From Thermoleophilaceae bacterium (GTDB lineage: Bacteria; Actinomycetota; Thermoleophilia; Solirubrobacterales; Thermoleophilaceae): a stretch of DNA of 64,000 bases. A program made the position numbers and the translations under genes. The DNA lies in contig DASUWY010000048.1 of assembly GCA_036378175.1 (NCBI GenBank), positions 1 to 64,000 of the forward strand, written 5' to 3'. The notes under the pieces are model-generated. The model ran no database searches. It was not told where the DNA came from and was given only the letters and a program-made list of their open reading frames with translations. This document shows, one piece after another, positions 24,979 to 34,129 of the stretch (position 1 is the stretch's first letter; each line of letters opens with the position of its first letter).

Positions 24979-25033
24979 TGTTACCGGGCGTTCACATCCT
25001 TTTCACATCCCTGCCACACGTCGGTAACAGACT
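24979..25033 (+). promoter_or_regulatory. PHO box before pstS, up to five 11-bp repeats
   Basis: Consecutive 11-mers TGTTACCGGGC, GTTCACATCCT, TTTCACATCCC, TGCCACACGTC and GGTAACAGACT. The central two or three fit the GTTCACC-like unit best. They end 57 bp before the pstS GTG, the usual place for PhoB/PhoP activation of the pst operon. A CCCGGT-GTT-ACCGGG inverted repeat (24975-24989) overlaps the first unit. Confidence 0.8.
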
Positions 25034-25090
25034 GCGGGCCAGGGGATGCGACTGTCGCCGGCGACAACGCAAGCGAAAGAAGGAGTAACT

Positions 25091-26176
25091 GTGAAGTCAC
25101 GCCAGTGGCTCGCGGTGGTCCCGGTGGCAGGAGCGCTCGCGATGGGCGTCGCCGCGTGCGGGGGCAGCAGCAGTGCAAGCACCTCGTCATCCGGCAGCTC
25201 GGCATCGGGCACCGTCAACGGCGCAGGCTCGACGTTCGCCGCGCCGATCTACCAGCAGTGGGGCAGCGACCTGAAGAAGCAGGGCATCACCGTGAACTAC
25301 CAGCCCGTCGGCTCGGGCGCCGGAGTTGCCGCGCTCGCCAACAAGACAGCCGACTTCGCGGGCAGCGATCCGCCGCTCGTGGCCGCCGACAAGTCCTCGA
25401 TCAAGACGCCCGTGATCCAGATCCCGATGGCAATTGGGGCGATCACGGTGTCCTACAACGCCCCCGGCCTGCAGAAGGGCCTCAAGCTCGACGGCGGGAC
25501 CATCGCCGACATCTTCATGGGCAAGGTCACGACGTGGAACGACCCGGAGATCGCGAAGCAGAACCCGGGCGTGAGTCTGCCGTCGTCCAAGATCACCGTG
25601 GTGCACCGGTCCGATGAGTCCGGAACCACCAAGGGATTCACCACCTTCCTCTCCGCATACAGCCCCGAGTGGAAGAGCAAGATCGGCGCCGACAAGACCG
25701 TCAAGTGGCCCACCGGCACAGGCGCCAAGGGCAACGACGGCGTGGCTGCGGCGGTGAAGCAGACGTCCGGCGCGGTTGGGTATGTGGAGCAGGCCTACGC
25801 CCTGCAGAACAACTTCAACTACGCCGACGTGAAGAACAAGGCGGGCAAGTACGTCGCGCCGACGCTTCAGTCCACCTCTGCCGCGGGTGAGGGTCTCTCG
25901 GTGCCGCCGGATCTCGGCGTCGTCACGATCGACTCGCCGAATCCCGCGGCCTACCCGATCTCGTCCCAGACGTTCGTCGACGTTCACCAGGACGTCTGCA
26001 AGAGCGGGATGTCCGCGGGCAACGCGAAGGCGCTGAAGGCGTTCCTCACCTACGGGCTCGACCAGGGCCAGGCGGTGGCGAAGCAGCTCTTCTACGCCCC
26101 GCTCCCGGCGAACCTGCTCAGCAAGTCGAAGGCACAGATCGACAAGATCCAGTGCAACGGGAGCGCAATCGAGTAG
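25091..26176 (+). CDS. pstS: Phosphate ABC transporter substrate-binding lipoprotein
   Basis: 361 aa. It captures phosphate at the cell surface for the Pst transporter. The signal peptide ends in the lipobox GVAACGG, followed by a Ser-rich linker. Phosphate-binding blocks include GAGSTFAAPIYQQW, TADFAGSDPPL and HRSDESGTTKGFTTFL. The GTG at 25091 is chosen because an AGGAG lies five bases upstream and it gives a proper signal sequence; the ATG at 25046 would add unlikely residues. It is first in pstSCAB-phoU and preceded by PHO boxes. Confidence 0.96.
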   Translation: MKSRQWLAVVPVAGALAMGVAACGGSSSASTSSSGSSASGTVNGAGSTFAAPIYQQWGSDLKKQGITVNYQPVGSGAGVAALANKTADFAGSDPPLVAADKSSIKTPVIQIPMAIGAITVSYNAPGLQKGLKLDGGTIADIFMGKVTTWNDPEIAKQNPGVSLPSSKITVVHRSDESGTTKGFTTFLSAYSPEWKSKIGADKTVKWPTGTGAKGNDGVAAAVKQTSGAVGYVEQAYALQNNFNYADVKNKAGKYVAPTLQSTSAAGEGLSVPPDLGVVTIDSPNPAAYPISSQTFVDVHQDVCKSGMSAGNAKALKAFLTYGLDQGQAVAKQLFYAPLPANLLSKSKAQIDKIQCNGSAIE

Positions 26177-26178
26177 CC

Positions 26179-27189
26179 GTGGCCGCGTCGGCGACCACAG
26201 TCTCGCGCAGCGGCGACCACCCGGGCCTCCGGGGGTCGCCGCTCTCGCGGCTTCCCGATCGGGCTCTGCGGATCGCCCTGACCGTCCTCGCGGCGGGCAT
26301 CCTCGCCCTGATCGCGTTCTTCTTCATCCGCCTCTACGTGGAGGCGAGGCCGGCCTTCACCAAATTCGGCGTCCTCGGCTTCACGTTCGACAACAACTGG
26401 GACGTGTCACGCAACGTCTTCGGTGCGCTGCCGCTCGTGGTGGGCACGCTCATCACCTCCGCCGTGGCGCTGATCATCGGCGTGCCCGTGGCGATCGCCG
26501 CGGCGCTGTTCGTCACCGAGCTCTGCCCGACCAGGGCGCGCGGGCCACTGACGGTCATGCTCGACCTGCTCGCGGCGGTGCCGTCCGTGGTCTACGGCCT
26601 GTGGGGCGTGTTCGTGCTGATCCCGAAGCTCAAGCCCGCGGAGCAGTGGGTCACCGACACGCTGCACTTCATTCCGTTCATCGGGGGTGCGGCGGTGGCG
26701 GGGCCGAACTACTTCATCGGCGGGCTGATCCTCGCCATCATGATCCTGCCGATCGTGAGCGCGATCACGCGCGAGGTGATGGCCACCGTGCCGTCCGATC
26801 ACAAGGAGGCGGCTCTCGCGCTCGGCGCCACCCGCTGGGAGATGATCCGCACGGCGTTCCTCCCCTACTCGCGCGCCGGCATCACGGGCGCCGCGATGCT
26901 CGGGCTCGGACGCGCGATCGGCGAGACGATCGCCGTCACACTGGTGATCGGCAACGCGCCGCAGATCGGCAAGCACCTCTTCGATCAGGGCTACACGCTC
27001 GCCGCCGTGATCGCCAACGAGTTCGGCGAGGCCGCGAACAACCCGGTCCACCGCGCGGCCCTGATCGCCGCCGGGCTCGTGCTGTTCGTGCTCACACTGC
27101 TCGTGAACGCCGCCGCTCGCGCGTTCGTCGTCCGCGGCCAGCATGGTGACCGTGCCGCCGCCGAGCCCACGGGAGTGGCGGTGGCATGA
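26179..27189 (+). CDS. pstC: Phosphate ABC transporter permease PstC
   Basis: 336 aa from GTG 26179, three bases after the pstS stop; an ATG at 26152 inside pstS is an alternative. About six membrane segments. The EAA-loop for ATPase contact is [32 protein letters not shown], and [18 protein letters not shown] is typical of PstC. Forms the inner-membrane channel with PstA. Overlaps pstA by 4 bp. Confidence 0.95.
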   Translation: MAASATTVSRSGDHPGLRGSPLSRLPDRALRIALTVLAAGILALIAFFFIRLYVEARPAFTKFGVLGFTFDNNWDVSRNVFGALPLVVGTLITSAVALIIGVPVAIAAALFVTELCPTRARGPLTVMLDLLAAVPSVVYGLWGVFVLIPKLKPAEQWVTDTLHFIPFIGGAAVAGPNYFIGGLILAIMILPIVSAITREVMATVPSDHKEAALALGATRWEMIRTAFLPYSRAGITGAAMLGLGRAIGETIAVTLVIGNAPQIGKHLFDQGYTLAAVIANEFGEAANNPVHRAALIAAGLVLFVLTLLVNAAARAFVVRGQHGDRAAAEPTGVAVA

Positions 27190-28070
27190 GCGCGGTGCCG
27201 GCAAGCACGGTCCTGCACCCGGTGTCGAAGAGGCGCAAGCGCAAGGACGTGATCATGCGGGCGTCGCTTGCCGCGGCCACCGCGCTCGCGCTCGTGCCGC
27301 TCGTGCTCGTGCTCTGGTACGTGGCGGGGCGCGGTATCGGCGCGTGGAGCTGGCACTTCTTCAGCACCGATCCGACCGGAAGCTTCCTCGGCGATCCGGG
27401 TGGCATCAGGAGCGCGATCGTCGGCACGATCATGATGGTGGCGCTCGCCACCGTGATCTCGGTGCCTATCGGCATCGGCGTGGCGCTCTACCTCACCGAG
27501 TACGGCAAGGAGTCCTGGTTCGCGAAGGCGGTGCGTTACTTCGTGGACGTGATGACGGGCGTGCCTTCGATCGTGTTCGGCCTGTTCATCTACATCGTGC
27601 TGATCCTCGGCGGCTTCGGCGGTGGCGGCTACGCCGGCTGGAAGGGCTCCATCGCGCTCGCTCTGCTGATGCTCCCGGTGGTCACTCGTTCCGCCGAGGT
27701 GGTGCTGCTGCTCGTGCCGCAGACGCTGCGCGAGTCCGCGCTCGCGCTTGGCTCGCCGCGCTGGCGATTGATCGCGAAGGTCGTGCTGCCCACGGCGCTG
27801 CCGGGCCTCGTGACCGGCTCCCTGCTCGCCGTCGCGCGCGCGGCGGGAGAGACAGCACCGCTTCTCTTCACCGCCGCGATCGTGAACGGCACGTCGTTCA
27901 ACCTCGGGCAGCGGATGAACTCGCTGCCGGTGCAGATCTTCACCGACGTCGGGCAGGCACAGGACCGTCTGGTCGCGCGCGCCTGGGGCGCGGCGCTGAC
28001 CCTTGTGATCCTGGTTCTGCTCCTCACCCTCATTGCCCGCTACATGTCGAGAAGGAGCCGCCTCACATGA
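27186..28070 (+). CDS. pstA: Phosphate ABC transporter permease PstA
   Basis: 294 aa, six membrane segments. Recognisable PstA blocks are [34 protein letters not shown], the EAA loop [31 protein letters not shown] (given as consecutive landmarks) and [14 protein letters not shown]. It pairs with PstC. The ATG lies within the pstC stop (ATGA) and its own stop overlaps pstB, so the whole operon is translationally coupled. Confidence 0.95.
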   Translation: MSAVPASTVLHPVSKRRKRKDVIMRASLAAATALALVPLVLVLWYVAGRGIGAWSWHFFSTDPTGSFLGDPGGIRSAIVGTIMMVALATVISVPIGIGVALYLTEYGKESWFAKAVRYFVDVMTGVPSIVFGLFIYIVLILGGFGGGGYAGWKGSIALALLMLPVVTRSAEVVLLLVPQTLRESALALGSPRWRLIAKVVLPTALPGLVTGSLLAVARAAGETAPLLFTAAIVNGTSFNLGQRMNSLPVQIFTDVGQAQDRLVARAWGAALTLVILVLLLTLIARYMSRRSRLT

Positions 28071-28909
28071 CCGTTCCTCTGTCAACGCAGGCGGAGACTT
28101 CCGCCGAGCAGAAGCGCAGGTTCGAGCCCAGCCGCCAGGGCGCCGACGGCAAGGCCGGGTGCCGCGTGACCGTCCGGGGCCTGAACGCGTGGTACGGCGG
28201 ACAGCAGGCGGTGAAGAACTTCACGCTCGACTTCGTGCCCAACCATGTCACGGCCCTGATCGGACCCTCGGGCAGCGGCAAGTCGACGATGGTGCGCTGC
28301 ATCAACCGGATGCACGAGGAGATCCCCGGCGCGAAGGCCGAGGGCCAGGTGCTGCTGAACGACGAGAACCTCTACGACGACGGCGTGGACATCACATCTG
28401 TGCGGCGAACCGTGGGCATGGTGTTCCAGAAGCCCAACCCCTTCCCCACGATGTCGATCTTCGACAATGTGGCCGCCGGGCCACGACTGAGTGGAACGAA
28501 GGGCTCCGACCTCAAGGAGCGCGTGGAACGCAGCCTGCGAGCCGCGGCGCTCTGGGACGAGGTGAAGGACCGCCTCAGCCGGCCGGGCATCGGGCTCTCG
28601 GGCGGTCAGCAGCAGCGGCTCTGCATCGCGCGGGCCATTGCCGTGGAGCCGGAGGTGGTGCTCATGGACGAACCGGCATCCGCCCTCGATCCGGCCTCAA
28701 CGCTTCGCATCGAGGAGCTCGTGGAGGAGCTCAAGACGCGCTACACGATCGTGATCGTCACCCACAACATGCAGCAGGCCGCGCGGGCGTCCGACACCAC
28801 GGCGTTCATGCTGGACGGCGAGCTGATCGAAGCCGGGCCGACCGAGAAGATCTTCACCAAGCCCGACGACGAACGCACCGAGCGCTACGTGAGCGGAAAG
28901 TTCGGCTGA
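28067..28909 (+). CDS. pstB: Phosphate ABC transporter ATPase PstB
   Basis: 280 aa from ATG 28067. Complete ABC ATPase: Walker [11 protein letters not shown]-loop [16 protein letters not shown] (the PstB-specific form), signature [17 protein letters not shown], Walker [14 protein letters not shown] and H-loop VTHNMQQA. It has an N-terminal extension of about 30 polar residues before the ABC domain. Powers phosphate uptake with PstS, PstC and PstA. phoU follows two bases after the stop. Confidence 0.97.
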   Translation: MTVPLSTQAETSAEQKRRFEPSRQGADGKAGCRVTVRGLNAWYGGQQAVKNFTLDFVPNHVTALIGPSGSGKSTMVRCINRMHEEIPGAKAEGQVLLNDENLYDDGVDITSVRRTVGMVFQKPNPFPTMSIFDNVAAGPRLSGTKGSDLKERVERSLRAAALWDEVKDRLSRPGIGLSGGQQQRLCIARAIAVEPEVVLMDEPASALDPASTLRIEELVEELKTRYTIVIVTHNMQQAARASDTTAFMLDGELIEAGPTEKIFTKPDDERTERYVSGKFG

Positions 28910-28911
28910 TC

Positions 28912-29604
28912 GTGGAGACGAGACGGGCCTTCCACGAGGAGCTGGCCGAGCTCGAGAGCCAGGCTCTCGGCGGGCTCGACCTGGTGGTGGGCGCGCTCGA
29001 GCGCACGATGGAGGCGCTGTCTGAGCACGACGTGGAGCTGGCCTCGATGGTGATCGCCGACGACGACCGCATCGACGGCCGCTACCTCGAGGTGCACCAG
29101 GGCATACTCTCGCTGCTCGCGCGCCAGGCGCCGGTGGCCACGGATCTCCGCCTCGTGGCCGCGCTGCTCGACGTGATCAAGCACGTGGAACGCATGGGCG
29201 ACCAGTGCGTGAACATCGCCAAGACCATCCCGCTGTCGGGCCACGAACCGCCCATCGTGCCCGAGCTGCTGAACACACTGCTCGAGATGGGCAGGTGCGT
29301 GAACGCGATGATCGTGCAGGCGAAGAGCGCGTTCGCCGCGCGGGACGTGGGGCTGGCGCAGGACCTCGTCACGCGCGACGAGGCCGTGAACCGCATGCAC
29401 CGCGAGTGCTTCCAGCTTGCGCTCGAGGCCGGGGACGACCCGGAGACGCGCGAGTGGGCGATGATGATGCTCGGCGTGGGCCGGGCGCTCGAGCGCGTGG
29501 GCGACAACGCCGTGGACATCGGCGAGCAGACCGCGTTCATCGTCACGGGGCTGTTCCGGGAGTTCACGGACGCCTCGCATCCGGCCGGAGCCCCCAGCTC
29601 CTAG
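28912..29604 (+). CDS. phoU: Phosphate signalling complex protein PhoU
   Basis: 230 aa, two PhoU three-helix repeats with metal-binding acidic motifs: MVIADDDRIDGRYLEVHQ (about 45), LDVIKHVERMGDQCVNIAK (about 90), LVTRDEAVNRMHRECFQ and GRALERVGDNAVDIGEQ (about 185). It links Pst transport state to the two-component regulator, keeping the Pho response off in high phosphate. GTG start at 28912, two bases after pstB. Last gene of the pst operon. Confidence 0.95.
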   Translation: METRRAFHEELAELESQALGGLDLVVGALERTMEALSEHDVELASMVIADDDRIDGRYLEVHQGILSLLARQAPVATDLRLVAALLDVIKHVERMGDQCVNIAKTIPLSGHEPPIVPELLNTLLEMGRCVNAMIVQAKSAFAARDVGLAQDLVTRDEAVNRMHRECFQLALEAGDDPETREWAMMMLGVGRALERVGDNAVDIGEQTAFIVTGLFREFTDASHPAGAPSS

Positions 29605-29645
29605 TTCCGACCTCCGACCTCCCCGAGCCGCAGTAGGGTCGGAGC

Positions 29646-31685
29646 GTGAGGCTTCTCGCTCTGGCCGCGCTGCTGGTGATCTTTCCCGCAACCGCGCGGG
29701 CGGCCGCGTGCCCAGGCGCCGATCCGTGCCCGTACAGCGCGTACGCGGCGTTCAGCCAGAACGGGGGTGGCGTGTTCCGCCAGCCGCAGGCCGTGGCCGT
29801 GTCGCCGTCCGGCGACGTATACGTGGGCGACCGCTGGAGCTACCTCGTCCAGCACTTCAGCCCGAGCGGCACCTTCCTGGGCGAGTTCGGCGAGTACGGG
29901 TCGGGGCCGGGCCAGTTCGGCGCGATCGGGGGGCTTGCGCTCGACGGGAACGGAAACATCTACGCGCTCGATACGGACCACAACCGGGTGGAGAAGTTCG
30001 GCCCGCACGGCACATTCATCCGGCAGTTCGGCGCGAGCGTGCTGAACATCGGCTGGAAGGGCGGCATCGCGGTGAGCGGGGACACGGTGTACGTGTCGAA
30101 CAGCGACCAGGAGGAGATCGCGCGCTTCAAGCTCGACGGCACGGCCCTCAGCGCCATCGGGGGCTCTGCGGGGCTCAAGCATCCACTCGGACTGGCGATG
30201 TCCGGCACGCACCTGTTCGTGGCCGACGACCAGAACAACCGCGTTGTGGAGCTCGACGCGGCCACCGGTGACGAGGAGGCGCAGGGTGCCGGGCTCACAC
30301 ACGCTTACGACGTCGGCGTGGACGGCTCGGGCAACGTCTGGGCGGCGGACAACGGCGGCAACCGCGTGCTGAAGTTCTCGCCCGACCTCTCGACCTCCAC
30401 CCCCTACAGCGGCGCGGGGATGAACACCCCTCGCGCGCTCGCCGTGAACGCCGGCGGCGACGTGTACGTGGCGGACACGCTCAACGAGCGGGTGCAGGAG
30501 CTGGGGCCCGACGGCAGCGTGCTCGCGGTGTTCGGGGTGAACGGGCGCAACTTCGGCAACGTCACGGGGCCGGAGGGTCTCGCCCTGGCGCCGGACGGTC
30601 ACCTGGTGATCGCGGACACGCTCGAGTACGCGATGCAGGAGCTCGACCCGAACGGCGTGTTCCTGCGGCGCTGGGGCAACCACAACCAGTTCCAGCTGGA
30701 GGCCGACGCCGCCGTGGATGCGGCCGGGAACATCTACGTGGCTGACACGGGACACGACGAGGTGCAGAAGTGGGACGCCGCGCTCACCACGGGAGCCGTG
30801 ATCGGACAGGGCCATCTCGCCGCGCCGCAGGGCGTGACGGTGGATCCCGCGGGCAACTTGTACGTCGCGGACACCGGCAACAACGAGATCGCGAAGTTCG
30901 ATCCCGCCGGCAACCTCGTGGCCGCCTGGGGCGGCTTCGACCAGCCCTCGGACGTGGAGTACTGGGCGTCCGTGCTCTACGCGGTGGAGGCCGGCGGCGA
31001 TCGCGTGGACGAGCTGTCGCCGGACGGCTCCATGCTTGCCCACTGGGGAAGCGCGGGCGCCGGCGCGGGCCAGTTCAACGCGCCCGACGGAATCGGAGTG
31101 GATCCGTCAGGCCGCGTGTACGTGGCCGACTCCGGCAACGCGCGCGTGCAGCGCTTCGGCCCAACCGGGGCGTTCCTCGACTCGTGGGGCGGCTACGGCC
31201 ACGCCGACGGCCAGTTCGTGGCACCCGCCGACGTGGCGGTGGGCGCGAACGGCGACACCTTCGTCTCCGACACCTTCAACAACCGGCTCGAGCGCTTCTC
31301 GTTCGGCGCGCCGGCGCCGCCGCCGCCACCTCCGCCGCCCGCGGCACCGGCCACGAAGCCGCGCCTGGCGGCACCGCGCCTCAAGCTGAAGATCGCCCGC
31401 CGCCAGCGCGTGCTGCGCCAGCACGGCGTGAAGGTCACAGTGAGCTGCGCCTCCAACTGCCGCGCCGTGGTCACCGCGCGGGGCTTCCGAACGCTCATCC
31501 TCACCCTCCATGCGAAGCACACGGCGCATCGCAAGCTGCGCCTCACCAAGGCCATGACCAGACGGGTACGAGCCGCGCTGCGCAAGCACCGCCGGATCAC
31601 GATCGTGGTGAGAGCAACGGCACGCGCCCCCGCAGGGCCGAGCGCCGCGACCACGCGCAAGACCAGGGTGACCGTTACGGGCTAG
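29646..31685 (+). CDS. Secreted NHL-repeat beta-propeller protein
   Basis: 679 aa. N-terminal signal peptide (RLLALAALLVIFPATARA). About ten NHL repeats follow to residue 555, with recurring elements such as DGNGNIYALDTDHNRVEKF, AGNLYVADTGNNEIAKF and SGRVYVADSGNARVQRF, forming one or two beta-propellers. A Pro-rich linker (eight Pro) leads to a very basic C-terminal domain of about 110 aa with one Cys pair (SCASNC), which may bind the cell wall or polyanions. It starts 41 bp after phoU, same strand, so it could be read through from the pst operon. Partner unknown. Confidence 0.85.
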   Translation: MRLLALAALLVIFPATARAAACPGADPCPYSAYAAFSQNGGGVFRQPQAVAVSPSGDVYVGDRWSYLVQHFSPSGTFLGEFGEYGSGPGQFGAIGGLALDGNGNIYALDTDHNRVEKFGPHGTFIRQFGASVLNIGWKGGIAVSGDTVYVSNSDQEEIARFKLDGTALSAIGGSAGLKHPLGLAMSGTHLFVADDQNNRVVELDAATGDEEAQGAGLTHAYDVGVDGSGNVWAADNGGNRVLKFSPDLSTSTPYSGAGMNTPRALAVNAGGDVYVADTLNERVQELGPDGSVLAVFGVNGRNFGNVTGPEGLALAPDGHLVIADTLEYAMQELDPNGVFLRRWGNHNQFQLEADAAVDAAGNIYVADTGHDEVQKWDAALTTGAVIGQGHLAAPQGVTVDPAGNLYVADTGNNEIAKFDPAGNLVAAWGGFDQPSDVEYWASVLYAVEAGGDRVDELSPDGSMLAHWGSAGAGAGQFNAPDGIGVDPSGRVYVADSGNARVQRFGPTGAFLDSWGGYGHADGQFVAPADVAVGANGDTFVSDTFNNRLERFSFGAPAPPPPPPPPAAPATKPRLAAPRLKLKIARRQRVLRQHGVKVTVSCASNCRAVVTARGFRTLILTLHAKHTAHRKLRLTKAMTRRVRAALRKHRRITIVVRATARAPAGPSAATTRKTRVTVTG

Positions 31686-31697
31686 GCGCCGCCTAGC
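31681..31697. terminator. Hairpin spanning both stop codons of convergent genes
   Basis: Perfect 8-bp inverted repeat GCTAGGCG / CGCCTAGC with one central base. The TAG stops of the NHL gene (31683-31685) and of the opposite DMT transporter gene (31693-31695) both lie in the stem. No U tract. Possibly a bidirectional transcription end. Confidence 0.4.
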
Positions 31698-32568
31698 GCT
31701 TGGTCTCCACCGCGAACTCAGTGTGGTGAGCGATCAGGGACCCAACCGCTGTGGAACGCGCGATGAGCACGACGCCGGCGATCACCGTGGCGAGCGCCAT
31801 GAGCACGGCCGCGCCGCCGAGCGGCGTATGGCTCCAGTCCTCTCCACCCACGAGGGGCGCGAGCAGCACGGGGAGAACCGTCTGCGCGCTGAACACGAGC
31901 GGCGCCACCTGACTGGCCGGCCGCGTCTGGAACGCGCTGTTCTCGCTCAGCACGCCGATCACCGCGGCGGCGGCCACCAGGTTCGCCCACAGCCAGGCGG
32001 AGAGGTAGGCGCCGGAGCTGAAGTCGTCGGACACGAGCTTGGTGACGAAGCCGCTGAGCGCGAACGCCACACCGGCGCTGAGCACCGGCGCGAAGCCGCG
32101 CGTGACAGAGCGGTCGCGGAAGAGGTACGGGAGCAGGGCGATCGCGCCGAGACCGACGAGGGCGGCCACAAGTCCGGCGCCATGTGTGTGCGTGCCGCTG
32201 CGGTCGGGCGCCGCCCACGCCACGCCGGCCTCCCCGCCGACGATGAGGAGCACACCCACCACATCGGCGCGTCGCACGCGCTCGCCCAAGTTCCTGGCGG
32301 CCACGAAAAGGAGGATCAGGAGCCCCGCGGCGAGCGCCGGCTGCACCGCGGTGAGCGGGGCGTGTCCCAGCGCGGCGGCATGCAGGGGCCAGCCCAGCAC
32401 CGCGAGCACCATCCCTATCCGCCAGCGGCGCCGTCGTATGAGCTCCCGCAGGAGCGCCGGGCGCAGCGAGAGGTCACGCGGCAGCGCGCGGGCGTCGAGC
32501 GCCTGCACCGCCACGGCGACGTTGAAGAGTGCGGAGGCCGCCAGCGCGAGAAGGAGCCCTAAGAGCAT
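31693..32568 (-). CDS. DMT/EamA-like membrane transporter
   Basis: 291 aa with nine to ten hydrophobic helices and two weak internal repeats, as in drug/metabolite transporters. N-terminus LLGLLLALAASALFNVAVAVQALDARALP, then GHAPLTAVQPALAAGLLILLFVAARNLGER and a short His-Thr-His-Gly loop (GTHTHGAG). It resembles the DMT subgroup with a TAVQP motif (EamA-like, QueT/NMN-type unknown). Substrate not identified. It is convergent with the NHL gene and divergent from the PAP2 gene (41-bp gap). Confidence 0.75.
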   Translation of the reverse strand: MLLGLLLALAASALFNVAVAVQALDARALPRDLSLRPALLRELIRRRRWRIGMVLAVLGWPLHAAALGHAPLTAVQPALAAGLLILLFVAARNLGERVRRADVVGVLLIVGGEAGVAWAAPDRSGTHTHGAGLVAALVGLGAIALLPYLFRDRSVTRGFAPVLSAGVAFALSGFVTKLVSDDFSSGAYLSAWLWANLVAAAAVIGVLSENSAFQTRPASQVAPLVFSAQTVLPVLLAPLVGGEDWSHTPLGGAAVLMALATVIAGVVLIARSTAVGSLIAHHTEFAVETKR

Positions 32569-32609
32569 TCAAATAGAAGATTGCACGGAATTCCGCTCGC
32601 GGGCACGAT

Positions 32610-33212
32610 ATGTTCGGAACTGGCGTGGATTACTCGATCTACAAAGCGATAGACGGCACCGGCCCAAGCTTTTTGCACGCCCCGCTCAAGTTCGCCGCCA
32701 ATGACCTCGTGTTCGTGATCGTCGTGCTGGTGGCGCTCACGTTCCTCGTGCCGTGGCGCCATCATCGCCTCGAGCGCCGCATCGGTGCGGTGCTCGCCAC
32801 GGCCGCCGGCGGCATCGCGCTCCTGATCGTCCAGCCGATCTCCAATGCGGTCGATCGAACCCGCCCGTTCGTCACGCATCCCCACGCCCACCTGCTGATC
32901 GCCCACGGGCGCGATCCCGGCTTCCCGAGCGATCACGCCACGGGCGCGTTCGCAATGGCAATGGGCCTCTGGCTCTATGACCGCACGATCGGGGCTGTGG
33001 CCTTCGTCCTCGCGGCCATAGTTGCGTTTTCGCGCGTCTACGTCGGTGTGCACTACCCGTCGGACGTGGTTGGGGGCGCGCTGATCGGAATCGCCGTCGC
33101 GCTGCTCATCTACTTCACGCCGCTGCGCTCCGTGGTCGTTCGCATCGCGCGCGCATGCTCGGATCTGTGGGAACGGATCCTGGGCGTCGTGCCCGTCGGC
33201 AGCAGGGCATAG
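32610..33212 (+). CDS. PAP2-family membrane phosphatase (undecaprenyl-diphosphatase-like)
   Basis: 200 aa with about five membrane helices. The three PAP2 motifs are all present: NAVDRTRPF (about 80), PSDHATGAFA (about 108) and SRVYVGVHYPSD (about 140-151), supplying the two catalytic His and the Arg. Most likely a BcrC-type undecaprenyl pyrophosphate phosphatase that recycles the cell-wall lipid carrier, though phosphatidic acid phosphatase is possible. A strong hairpin follows the stop. Confidence 0.9.
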   Translation: MFGTGVDYSIYKAIDGTGPSFLHAPLKFAANDLVFVIVVLVALTFLVPWRHHRLERRIGAVLATAAGGIALLIVQPISNAVDRTRPFVTHPHAHLLIAHGRDPGFPSDHATGAFAMAMGLWLYDRTIGAVAFVLAAIVAFSRVYVGVHYPSDVVGGALIGIAVALLIYFTPLRSVVVRIARACSDLWERILGVVPVGSRA

Positions 33213-33215
33213 AAA

Positions 33216-33246
33216 GGCGACGGCCCTCCGGGGGAGGGCCGTTGCC
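33216..33246 (+). terminator. Hairpin terminator after the PAP2 gene
   Basis: Fourteen-base-pair stem: GGCGACGGCCCTCC (33216-33229) with GGAGGGCCGTTGCC (33233-33246), one G-T pair, 3-base loop. Begins four bases after the PAP2 stop. No clear T run follows, as is common in GC-rich actinobacteria. Confidence 0.65.
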
Positions 33247-33355
33247 TGGGTTCCATATTCACTCGGAGCGGGGCTGCGACCCCATGCGCGTGCTCTGCTT
33301 GTTCCCGCCCAAACCCGGGTTCAATCGTGGTCTGGACGTATGTACGAGCGGCGGC

Positions 33356-34117
33356 CTACCAGTACTGGCGCCCGTCGCGCAGGCTTTCGAGCCGGCGCTC
33401 ATGGGAGCGGAAAGAGATCATCGCGAGCCCGCCGCCCACGCTTATTCGCGCAACGCCAAGCTCCGCGAGCCTCGGGATGTCGGGCGCGCCCGGCACGTAC
33501 AGCACATTCACCCGGCCGTCGAGCTCGGATGCAAGCCGCGCAAGCTCGTCCTCCTCCTTCGCGGCGATCGGGTAGACGCAGTCCGCCCCCGCATCCAGGT
33601 AGAGCCGGCCGCGTTCGAGGCTGATCGCGAGCGGGTCGTCGAGTCCGCGGACGTACGCGTCGGTGCGCGCGTTGATCACGATCTCCACGCCCGCGGCCTT
33701 CCCCGCGTCGCGCAGCTCCGCCAGGCGCGCGGCCTGCACATCCCCCTCCACCATCGAGCCGCCACCCGCGGCGTAGTCCGTGTCCTCGAAGTTCAGGCCC
33801 ACCACGCCGGCATCGAGCATCCGCTCCACGAGCTCACCCGCGGCAAGCCCGTACCCCGCCTCGAGGTCCGCGGTCACCGGTACTTCCACCGCGGCCGCGA
33901 TGCGCGCCACCGCGTCGAACATCTCGTCCGGCGGCGTCAGCTGATGGTCCTCGTACCCGAGCGCCAGCGCCACGCCCGCGCTGGTGGTTGCCACTGCCGG
34001 GAAACCCGCCTTCTCCACGTTCTTGGCCGTGGCCGCGTCCCACGCGTTCGCGAGCACGAGCGGCTCGCCGGGGCGGTGCAGCTCACGCAGGGTCTGGGCC
34101 TTGGCGCGAAGATCCAC
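33356..34117 (-). CDS. Isocitrate lyase / PEP mutase superfamily enzyme
   Basis: 253 aa TIM-barrel. Typical blocks are LVLANAWDAATAKNVEKAGF, AVATTSAGVALALGY, VTADLEAGYG (Mg ligands), VGLNFEDTDY and INARTDAY. The KKCGH active-site loop of true isocitrate lyase is absent, so it belongs with the 2-methylisocitrate-lyase-like or oxaloacetate/PEP-mutase-like carbon-carbon lyases; here D-E-D residues for Mg are kept. The GTG at 34117 is the start. It lies 12 bp downstream of the membrane protein gene on the same strand. Confidence 0.88.
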   Translation of the reverse strand: MDLRAKAQTLRELHRPGEPLVLANAWDAATAKNVEKAGFPAVATTSAGVALALGYEDHQLTPPDEMFDAVARIAAAVEVPVTADLEAGYGLAAGELVERMLDAGVVGLNFEDTDYAAGGGSMVEGDVQAARLAELRDAGKAAGVEIVINARTDAYVRGLDDPLAISLERGRLYLDAGADCVYPIAAKEEDELARLASELDGRVNVLYVPGAPDIPRLAELGVARISVGGGLAMISFRSHERRLESLRDGRQYW

Positions 34118-34129
34118 CCGCCGAGTCTC

